Shown here one piece after another: positions 57,801 through 64,000 of a stretch of 64,000 nucleotides of DNA (its first letter is position 1; each line of letters starts with the position of its first letter). Both the position numbers and the translations under genes were made by a program. The DNA is taken from contig CAZFMF010000008.1 in the NCBI GenBank assembly GCA_964519985.1, positions 1-64,000 of the forward strand. The letters run 5' to 3'. The notes below the pieces were generated by a model. It saw only the letters and a list, made by a program, of their open reading frames with translations, had not been told where the DNA came from and made no database searches. The DNA is from JAIEOG01 sp964519985. GTDB taxonomy: Bacteria > Bdellovibrionota > FAC87 > UBA2466.

Positions 57801-58619
57801 CCCGCGTTCGACCGCTACGCCGCCCACCGTAAGCACCTCGCCACGCTGCCGGTAGTGGGTAGTAGCCCGCTCGGGAACCCGGTCGATCACAGCAACGTGA
57901 GCCACCTCATCACGCTGCAACACCCCCGCCGGCAGATCAAGGCGGTGTTCAAGCCGAGCGAGGGCGAGCAGCCGGGGCTACGGCAGCACATCCCGATGCA
58001 CGCCGGGGCACAGGCGGCCCGGGAGTCGGCCGCTTCCCACGTAGCACAGATCGCCGGCTACCACGACCTCGTACCCGCTACTACACTCCGCCACCACGAG
58101 GGGCAGCACGGCAGTGTGCAGCGGTTCGTCGGGGACGGTATCCTGGCGGCCAAGCTCGGGCACGAGGAGCGGTTCGGGAGCAACCACCACGACGTGCGGC
58201 GGGCGGCGGCATTCGACTACCTGATCGGCAACACCGACCGCCACCTCGGGAATTGGCTGGTGCGGCCGACCCCGCACGGCGATAAGATTACCCTCATCGA
58301 CCACGGGCTAGCGTTCCCCGACAAGCACCCGACCGGGGCGGCGTGGCACCACGAGGAGATGATCCGCCGCACCTACCTCCACCGGACGGGCGGTAACGAT
58401 CCGCCGCCGAACCCGGGCGGGAGCGACCCGGACGGTAAGTGGCTCGCCATCCGCCGGACGCTGACCGAGCACGGCCTGTCGAGCAAGGCCATAGCCGACA
58501 CGGGCAAGCGGTGGCGGGTGCTGACGAGCGGCCGATTCCACTTCGGGGAGCTGCTGAGTGAGCACCCGGACTACCTGATCGGTAAGCTCAACACCGCCTC
58601 CACCCGGTCCGGAGTATAA
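54876..58619 (+). CDS. Portal protein fused to ART-like, TIGR02996-like and kinase-like domains
   Basis: 1247 residues. 1-480: portal (EMMDKAFWSVYRQGPRIAGI, GPEQLDITARATYEAQIIAA, SYSERWAAMADVRERTYIPW). 540-588: Lys/Pro linker. 590-690: ADP-ribosyltransferase-like fold (VTVLYHETPAKNIDSILTNG, YTLTDSLPGAINY, PAEYIRAV). 711-761: degenerate TIGR02996 (RQVYADALDDVGASHEATVH). 762-905: His/Ala helices. 1000-1240: PI3/4K- or HipA-like kinase with AVFKP, FDYLIGNTDRHLGNWL and LIDHGLAFP. The frame is continuous with no internal stop. Fused enzymes would enter the particle as twelve copies if the portal is a dodecamer. Confidence 0.82.
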   Translation: MNYTGSFSLNSLGLGQSGLMQAYQTGMTAQSDATGYKPFAYNPDSGKVRRPRQGDPAVDSFQRYLEASMANNLPSYPLSNPFNHAAHYRNVVYTAVSSMMRVLSSASIRLEIKRDGKGGMASVAGDSRDHDYVEFKDHYLSDFLRSPNPADDFASFLGKCILQYHLTGRLLIWGVPNKWGLPVRFYVLPTALCIPNPGVPTDRYPMGAWRIQNYYPSSGMVGILPGPAAGIASTPGALIDAREIYVMNNPHPLFNWASLSGLDAMGVQTDVVEMMDKAFWSVYRQGPRIAGILTAPGATADQIDDLNSAINSTYAGPDNAGKIWTTGGRVDAPSFTPISLGPEQLDITARATYEAQIIAAVTGQDRTVLGLKTDGVGSYSERWAAMADVRERTYIPWLGMLASMLTRGPVRDWGLEDKGVRVAIRLPRLNDPVMVQADTNAGAADGTMTTDEVRARRDMGPDPLGLGHLPPAIRTMTLQLAAEQGGLPPNPTPPGDDGSEETVDIADPSDDGTALGALRASREEPEGEPIASTAQVEAAQQARAKTGQPRKPAGSSAGKKSPKPKPKTSGGGKGPPIKKAITAPDDGDDLARGVTVLYHETPAKNIDSILTNGLRQNPHMRSPKWYTLTDSLPGAINYTSGATDRHVVEIHLPPDAMDRYVWPKPGASDHYGNQYAVRGTVPAEYIRAVHAPDDNGEFVRQTVGEHKALPENPEHRTEAVYGLHLALQADPLNHGLRQVYADALDDVGASHEATVHRAIAVAHLHGDENHPEVREQFHGLYHAADPELSKVASHIAHEYSERVVDHGNEYGPVEHLDDVLGGAAYRHASRANQNVRLGNYRQASLEHGWASNVHGEAADEYAARAAYRNSSEALHRHGHALNAIAEAANRVARTTLGTVPEARTIKSDIAQSAFTDSLGGTLVPAAGSATVPTKKKRRVLRGHEAHDVIERAVADVLGVPAAVEAKAELADPDPVPAFDRYAAHRKHLATLPVVGSSPLGNPVDHSNVSHLITLQHPRRQIKAVFKPSEGEQPGLRQHIPMHAGAQAARESAASHVAQIAGYHDLVPATTLRHHEGQHGSVQRFVGDGILAAKLGHEERFGSNHHDVRRAAAFDYLIGNTDRHLGNWLVRPTPHGDKITLIDHGLAFPDKHPTGAAWHHEEMIRRTYLHRTGGNDPPPNPGGSDPDGKWLAIRRTLTEHGLSSKAIADTGKRWRVLTSGRFHFGELLSEHPDYLIGKLNTASTRSGV

Positions 58620-58620
58620 C

Positions 58621-59121
58621 GTGCTCGCCCCGCACCACGACTTCGACCCGACGACCGACGAGGGGGCTCTGGCGGCAGCCATTAGGGCAGCCCCGCACGA
58701 CGATACCCCTAAGTTGGTGATGGCGGATTGGCAGGACGACCACGGTAGTTCGGCAGTCGCCGCCATGTACCGGCACGTCGTCGGTAACGGCCCCCGGTCG
58801 CCGCGTTACGACGGTCCACTCACCTCGGAAGACGGGTATGCGGTAAGCCGTCACGCCGGGCTACTGTCGGAAATCGCAACGGGGAACCGCCGCGAGTATC
58901 ACGACACAATGGGGGCGGCCAACGCCGCGGCTGACTACGCCCGGATCGCCGCAGCCAACCCGTCGAACCGACCCGCCGGCCACCACCGGGCGGCTGTCGA
59001 TCAACACGTACAAGCCGTCATCGGGCACGACGACCGCTTTGACGACGGCCACCACGCTCGCGCCAACCTCGCCCACCGGTTTGCCATTGCCGTACACCGT
59101 CGCCTAGCGGAGCAAGCCTAA
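58621..59121 (+). CDS. TIGR02996-domain protein (paralogue of 59386)
   Basis: 166 residues from a GTG. FDPTTDEGALAAAIRAAPHD then DTPKLVMADWQDDHGSSAVA is the domain. The end ARANLAHRFAIAVHRRLAEQ is almost identical to that of 59386-59904 (ANLAHRFAYSIHRRLGGQ), so the pair is a recent duplication around the small gene 59123. Confidence 0.82.
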   Translation: MLAPHHDFDPTTDEGALAAAIRAAPHDDTPKLVMADWQDDHGSSAVAAMYRHVVGNGPRSPRYDGPLTSEDGYAVSRHAGLLSEIATGNRREYHDTMGAANAAADYARIAAANPSNRPAGHHRAAVDQHVQAVIGHDDRFDDGHHARANLAHRFAIAVHRRLAEQA

Positions 59122-59122
59122 C

Positions 59123-59386
59123 ATGCGGGTCGATCTGCACGAGTTGTCGCCCGACGGGGTACACGTCCTCGCCGGGAGTTACGTCCTCCACGCCGGGAAC
59201 ATCCGCCCGGTGCCGAGCCAAGTGCCCGGCTCCTTGACGCTGCTCAACAACGTGCTCGCCGGGGTGACGATCCCGGTGCCGGGCGGCGACAGCATCACCC
59301 CGCTCACGGACCCGAAGGGGTGGCTGGAAGGGCTGCACACCCGCCTGCGGTCGCCGTACCTCCAAGCTAGCAAGGCGGTGGCGTGA
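59123..59386 (+). CDS. Small protein between duplicated TIGR02996 genes
   Basis: 87 residues: MRVDLHELSPDGVHVLAGSY, then VTIPVPGGDSITPLTDPKGW. Beta-rich, without charge clusters; could be a virion protein. It is flanked by the two paralogues, one base after the first and overlapping the second. Confidence 0.55.
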   Translation: MRVDLHELSPDGVHVLAGSYVLHAGNIRPVPSQVPGSLTLLNNVLAGVTIPVPGGDSITPLTDPKGWLEGLHTRLRSPYLQASKAVA

Positions 59387-59904
59387 TGCTGGAGCCGTAC
59401 CACGACTTCGACCCGACCACGGACGAGGGGGCGTTGGTCGCCGCTATAAGGGCGGACCCTCACGCGGACACGCCGAAACTTGTCATGGCCGACTGGCAGG
59501 ACGACCACGGCAGTCCGGTCGTGGCGGCGATGTATCGCGGGGCGGTTAAAGGCGGCGATACGCCGAAATATGTCGGTCCGCTCACTGCTGCCGACGGGGC
59601 GGCTGTAAGCCGGCACGCGGGAATGTTGTCAGGGCTGGTCAAGCGGCGACCGGCTAATCCGCACGTCCGCGGGTCATTACCATACGCGGTCAACGTGGCC
59701 GCGACGTATGCTCAGCACGCCGCTACAGACGGTCCGATGACGGGGGCGGGGTTAGTTCGGGTCAACCGACACGCGATGGCCGCCGACTTTCACACCGATG
59801 CCTTGATGCACCACGCGATGAGTCGGACGCTCACCAACCGACAAGCCAATCTTGCCCACCGATTCGCTTACAGCATCCACCGCCGACTCGGCGGGCAGGA
59901 GTAA
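59386..59904 (+). CDS. TIGR02996-domain protein (paralogue of 58621)
   Basis: 172 residues. FDPTTDEGALVAAIRADPHA then DTPKLVMADWQDDHGSPVVA matches its twin residue for residue apart from a few changes, so the ATG at 59386 is chosen over the GTG at 59383. The middle is diverged; the last 20 residues are again nearly the same. Confidence 0.82.
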   Translation: MLEPYHDFDPTTDEGALVAAIRADPHADTPKLVMADWQDDHGSPVVAAMYRGAVKGGDTPKYVGPLTAADGAAVSRHAGMLSGLVKRRPANPHVRGSLPYAVNVAATYAQHAATDGPMTGAGLVRVNRHAMAADFHTDALMHHAMSRTLTNRQANLAHRFAYSIHRRLGGQE

Positions 59905-59905
59905 T

Positions 59906-62900
59906 ATGTCCGACTACATCAAGGCCGCCGACCTGCATACCGCCCTCGTCCGCGTCCGGGACGAGACGAAGGCGAAGGTGTGGGCGGAAGCCTACGCTGC
60001 CGGCCGCAAGGATGAACAGGATCAGTACGCGAAGGCCATCCAGCTCGTCACGCTGGGGCGAGCACTCACGGGCGGCCAACAGGTCGTGACGCAGCCGCTC
60101 GGGAACACTTCGGGAACAGCTTGGGAACAGTTCCTCGCCGCCCCTACTACGGTCGCGGACCCGGTAGCCGAGGCGGCTCGGAACGTGAAGGCGTTCGCCG
60201 AGAACCCCGCCCTACCCCGCCGCGAGAACCCGGACGGCCCCGCCTACGGTAAGCTCTTGCAACTCACGGAGGGGTGGGTCCACCCGGACGGGGCGGTGAC
60301 GGTGCTGCACAGCCCGGCGGAGGCCCACGTCGCCGCCCTCGCCGAAGCGGACCCCGGGGTGTCGCAGGCGTTCCACGCGAGCCTCGCCCGCCACGCCCAC
60401 CGGAAGCACCCGGGCGAGTTCGTGGACGACGACGTGAAAGACTACGCTTTCGACAAGGGGTTCATCCACCTCACGGGCCGGGGCCGCACGATCGAGGCGA
60501 CCGGGAAGCACGAGATGCTGTTGAAGCACCGCAAGTTCCTCAAAGAGCTGGCGATGCGGGCGACCACGCTCGTGTTCCGGCCTGTGGACGGAGATGACTA
60601 CGAGGTGAAGGCGAAGCGTGAGGGTAAGGCCATTCCCGCCAACCCCCGCCACCGCACCGCCGACGTACTCGGCACGCACGCGGTGGTGCAGGACGCCCTG
60701 AGCCGGGGCGACACGCAGTACGCCAACCGACAGCGGGAGATTCACGCCGACGCCCTTGACGACGCCGGGGCCGTGCGGGAAGCCGCGTTGGAGCGGGTGC
60801 TGGCGGGGCAGCAGCCGGCGAGCCACCTAGCGGCCACGTTCAAGAACGCCGCCAACCTCAAGCGGGCCGCGAGGAGCCGGACGGAGGCGGCTCACGGGAC
60901 AACAGAAGAAGCGTACCAACAGTCTCTCGATAACGGCCCGCTCATCGGCGATACGAACGGCATCGTTATCGACCACGCCGGGCGAGCGTTCGATTGGTCG
61001 CACGGGGCACAATTCTCATCCCGTCTCGGCGAGCAGAAAGCGGCAGGTGAGCATCACGACCGGGCTGCATGGCGGCACGACCGGACCGCCGCCGGCATGA
61101 TCGAGCGGGGGTTTCCCGAACTCGCCGCCCTCCACCGCCACGCCGCCGAGCAGCATCGCATCGCCGCCGCGTACAACGCCGCCGCACATTATGCGGACAC
61201 GCAGCGGACGGTGAAGGCCCAAGATTTCGAGGAGGGGGCGAGTGTAGCCCACATGCCGGCCGCGAAGTTCACCCCGGAGCAGATGACCGACATCCACCGA
61301 TACAACTCGCACATGAGCGACCACATGGACGAGCACGGCCAGATTCACCAGCTCTACGGCGAGGAGACGCCGGGGCTGAGGACGCAGGAGCAGTACCTTA
61401 CGAGCGGCAAGCTTTTGGAGGAGAGCGACCGGCTCGGGCACGCCGAGCACGTCCGCCGGTATCACCCGAAATTCGATCCGCACCACGCGAACGAGATGAT
61501 GCTAGACGCCGCGGACATCGGCGACGAACCCGGGCATCGGTACTGGCGGAACCGGCTCGCGGACACGCACCTACTTCTCCAAGAAGCCGCCGAGAAGGAA
61601 GGACATGACGCCCTCCGTAACGCCCACCGCGACGCTTACAGGAAGCTGTCCGGGAACCACTATTTCTCCAGCAGTGAGACAGCCCACGCCATCCTCGCCC
61701 ACGGCGGCGACGTAGGGGCGGCGGCGAAGGCGGCCACCAAGATCGCCCTCGACATGACGAAGCCGGGCAGCATGGTGTACACGAAGCGGGGGGAGGAGCA
61801 CGCCGTCTTATTCCGGCCGATGAGTCACGCCGACACCGCCGCCGCTCACAGCGAGGCGGCGACCGCCATCGACGCACAGCCTTATGAGTACCGCCCCCTC
61901 ACCCGCGACGACATCGACAATCGGCTCGCCCGGACGAGCTACCACGCGATCTTCTCGAAGGGGCCGAACGGCGGGATGGTTCATCACAAGGTGAACGGTA
62001 CTCTCCAGACGTGGAAGACGCGGCCGGGTGAGTTCCGACTGCCGACCAAGACGGGCGGCATGTATGGTCGGGGCAGTGAGATCACGCACGCCAACCTGCA
62101 CGAGTTCTACACGATTGATGAAGCCCCGGGGGCCGCCCGGCGAGCCGCAAGGGATGCCCACTATACCGCCGCCGCCCTACACCGCGAGGCCGCCACCGGC
62201 GACCACCTCAACCGTGAGGTGAAGGCGATCCGCACCAACTACGCCAAGATGGAGCAGCACGAGGGGTCGCACGAGCCGCAGGTGGGCGATTACGACGAGG
62301 ACGACGCGGATACTAGCAACCCCGTCCACTCGCAGTTCTACCGGTCCGAGAAGCTGTTCAACGAGAGCGAGCGGGCGGGCCACCTGCACACGTTGCAACG
62401 GCAGTACCCGGACTTCGACCCGCACGTCATTAACGAGAAGGTGCTGGACGCCGCAGACCTCGGAGATGCCGCCGGCCATCGTTACTGGAAACGCCGGCTC
62501 GCCGACGCCCACCTGATGATGCATTTCGAGCAGGACACGTCGAGCGGCCCGGGCGGACACTACGATCAGGCTCTCACTCTGAGCGGTAACAGTACGTTCA
62601 GCCCGGCCCACATCGTCGCGGCACACATGGTCGTCCACCACAAGGGCGATGTCGGAGCGGCGGCGAAGGCAGCGGGCGAGCTGGCTATCAAGGAGACCCC
62701 GCCGGACATGCTCGGCCACGTCCGTAAGGTCATGGGCGACGACCCGTTCCGGGTGCGGCCGGGTAAGGAGCATACGGACGCCGCTATCAACCACGATTAC
62801 GCGGCACAGTCCGTCAAGTTCTCGCCCGAGACGTACCGCCCACTCACGCACGCTGATATGGAGCGGTACGCGCCGGGCACGCACCACCCCGGGCTCTATG

Positions 62901-64000
62901 TGCCGGCCGCCGCTAACAATCTACCGGCCGTTCACGGTACGGATAAGGCGGTCGTCTACGCCTGGAACGGCATACAGCACGGATCGAATCCGGGCGAATT
63001 CTCGATGGACGTGATGACCCCGCACGGGGTTAAAATCGGGACCGTCACGCACGAGAATGTAGGTGACTACCACACCATCGACACCGACGCCCGGGACCGC
63101 CGCAACGAACTCGTCCAGATGCATCAGGTCGCCGCCCTACTCCACCGGGAGGCGAGCACGGGCGATCACCTTAACCGCGAGGTGAAGGCGGTCCGGTGGA
63201 ACACCGAGAAGGCCGAACACCATGAGGGCGTGCCCGGGGCGATGCGGGACGAGAACAGTGACGACACATACGTGGGCGACTACCACGAGGACGACGCCGG
63301 GCCGGAGCCGGTCCACTCGCCGTACCACCGCTCCAACGCCCTGCTCGATAACAGCGACGAGCACGTTAGTAAGCTCGCCGACCGCTATCCGCACCTCGAC
63401 CCGCGGCAGGTCAACGAGAACATGCTGGACGCCGCCGACACGGGCGACGAGGCGGGACACCGGTACTGGAAACGGCGGCTCGGGGACGTACATCTCATGC
63501 TGGCGGGCGAGGCCCACGCCGCGGGCGACAATGACTTGGCCGCCGAGCACGACAAGTTCGCCACGCACCTGCACGGCAAGAGCGGCAACCAACTAGACGA
63601 GGAGCACGAGGCCGCCGCCCACCTGATCGCCCACCACAAGGGGGACGTGGCGGCGGCGGCCCGGCACGCGAGCGAGGCGGCGATCAAGGCGACGGACCCG
63701 GAGCTGGTCAAGAACGTAGCCACGAAAGGACCGACCAACAGCGACGTCTCCGGACCGCATTACGATGCGTACCATTACCACCTCGACGCGGTCCGGAGTA
63801 TCAGCCACGCCCCCGACACGTACCGCCCGCTCACGCTGCACGACATCGACCGTCACGAAGCGGGCGAATTTGTCCAGTTCTTCCGTAAGCCTCGGACGCC
63901 CGGTGAGTCGCCGCACATGCGGACGTTCTCGGTCGGCAAAGTACGGCGGGGATCGTCGCCGAACGAGTTCCACCTGCCGGCGTACTCCGGACAGGCGATC
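59906..64000 (+). CDS. Giant repeat protein with a TIGR02996-like segment (partial)
   Basis: 1365 residues readable without a stop; the gene runs off the window. Near residues 245-298 a degenerate TIGR02996 appears (NRQREIHADALDDAGAVREA). From about 514 there are three ~320-residue tandem units, each opening with a YHPKFDP-type motif, then MLDAADxGDxxGHRYW and RRLxDxHL, and containing TYRPLT..D and REAxTGDHLNREVKA (starts near 61447, 62392 and 63373). The content is His/Ala/Asp-rich and helical. Directly behind the portal, it may be an internal head or injected protein. Confidence 0.7.
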   Translation, partial: MSDYIKAADLHTALVRVRDETKAKVWAEAYAAGRKDEQDQYAKAIQLVTLGRALTGGQQVVTQPLGNTSGTAWEQFLAAPTTVADPVAEAARNVKAFAENPALPRRENPDGPAYGKLLQLTEGWVHPDGAVTVLHSPAEAHVAALAEADPGVSQAFHASLARHAHRKHPGEFVDDDVKDYAFDKGFIHLTGRGRTIEATGKHEMLLKHRKFLKELAMRATTLVFRPVDGDDYEVKAKREGKAIPANPRHRTADVLGTHAVVQDALSRGDTQYANRQREIHADALDDAGAVREAALERVLAGQQPASHLAATFKNAANLKRAARSRTEAAHGTTEEAYQQSLDNGPLIGDTNGIVIDHAGRAFDWSHGAQFSSRLGEQKAAGEHHDRAAWRHDRTAAGMIERGFPELAALHRHAAEQHRIAAAYNAAAHYADTQRTVKAQDFEEGASVAHMPAAKFTPEQMTDIHRYNSHMSDHMDEHGQIHQLYGEETPGLRTQEQYLTSGKLLEESDRLGHAEHVRRYHPKFDPHHANEMMLDAADIGDEPGHRYWRNRLADTHLLLQEAAEKEGHDALRNAHRDAYRKLSGNHYFSSSETAHAILAHGGDVGAAAKAATKIALDMTKPGSMVYTKRGEEHAVLFRPMSHADTAAAHSEAATAIDAQPYEYRPLTRDDIDNRLARTSYHAIFSKGPNGGMVHHKVNGTLQTWKTRPGEFRLPTKTGGMYGRGSEITHANLHEFYTIDEAPGAARRAARDAHYTAAALHREAATGDHLNREVKAIRTNYAKMEQHEGSHEPQVGDYDEDDADTSNPVHSQFYRSEKLFNESERAGHLHTLQRQYPDFDPHVINEKVLDAADLGDAAGHRYWKRRLADAHLMMHFEQDTSSGPGGHYDQALTLSGNSTFSPAHIVAAHMVVHHKGDVGAAAKAAGELAIKETPPDMLGHVRKVMGDDPFRVRPGKEHTDAAINHDYAAQSVKFSPETYRPLTHADMERYAPGTHHPGLYVPAAANNLPAVHGTDKAVVYAWNGIQHGSNPGEFSMDVMTPHGVKIGTVTHENVGDYHTIDTDARDRRNELVQMHQVAALLHREASTGDHLNREVKAVRWNTEKAEHHEGVPGAMRDENSDDTYVGDYHEDDAGPEPVHSPYHRSNALLDNSDEHVSKLADRYPHLDPRQVNENMLDAADTGDEAGHRYWKRRLGDVHLMLAGEAHAAGDNDLAAEHDKFATHLHGKSGNQLDEEHEAAAHLIAHHKGDVAAAARHASEAAIKATDPELVKNVATKGPTNSDVSGPHYDAYHYHLDAVRSISHAPDTYRPLTLHDIDRHEAGEFVQFFRKPRTPGESPHMRTFSVGKVRRGSSPNEFHLPAYSGQAI

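Noticed and set aside
1..64000. CRISPR array, insertion sequence, integrase or attachment site
   Set aside because: No regularly spaced direct repeats, transposase, tyrosine or serine integrase motifs, or tRNA-overlapping duplication were found.

Overview
The window reads as one piece of a large, GC-rich double-stranded DNA phage (or prophage) genome. Genes are short, tightly packed and mostly overlap by 1-8 bases. It carries a replication set (family A DNA polymerase, primase-helicase, RecA-like ATPase, exonuclease, resolvase, ThyX, DNA methyltransferase) and head genes (terminase, portal, virion proteins). No integrase, major capsid gene or lysis cassette is recognisable, and both ends are cut inside genes. 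The host is probably a planctomycete of the Gemmataceae: thirteen reading frames carry the ~45-residue TIGR02996 domain, known mainly from Gemmata and its relatives, and 12146-13141 carries another motif I associate with planctomycetes.

Layout. 1-3893 is a leftward block of small genes with their own TTGACA-type promoters. 3894-3998 is a divergent control region with a dyad operator next to a Cro-like gene (3999-4202). From there almost everything is read rightward. 4.2-7.1 kb holds an HNH-like protein and a queE-queC-dpdA cassette for 7-deazaguanine DNA modification. 7.1-15.0 kb is an accessory region of zinc-binding and host-like proteins. 15.0-23.2 kb is recombination and repair: RuvC-like resolvase, uracil-DNA glycosylase, GIY-YIG homing endonuclease, PD-(D/E)XK exonuclease, DNA methyltransferase, RecA-like ATPase and its companion. 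23.2-23.9 kb is noncoding and highly structured: two tRNA-like elements and a stretch closely resembling the GTPase-associated centre of 23S rRNA. 24.0-35.6 kb has an exported CxxCH protein, a nucleotidyltransferase, DNA polymerase, metallopeptidase, ThyX, a lone leftward winged-helix gene with overlapping divergent promoters, primase-helicase and a sigma-like protein. 35.7-41.6 kb is small unknown genes ending at a TTCG-loop terminator. 41.7-49.4 kb holds virion genes, 49.4-52.6 kb a terminase split into ATPase and nuclease genes, and 52.6-64 kb a run of TIGR02996 proteins around a 1247-residue portal fusion and a giant repeat protein.

How the parts fit. DpdA, supplied with preQ0 by QueE and QueC, would alter guanines in phage DNA, probably against host nucleases. 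Polymerase, primase-helicase, exonuclease, RecA-like ATPase and resolvase would replicate and recombine the genome. ThyX would supply dTMP and the glycosylase would remove uracil. Six endonuclease-like genes (3288, 4271, 17832, 42183, 49390, 53230) sit among these, and two appear to have broken neighbouring genes. The TIGR02996 proteins cluster with terminase and portal, so a virion or packaging role is possible, but their function is unknown.

All functional calls come from reading the sequence and remembered family motifs; no database search or folding program was run.
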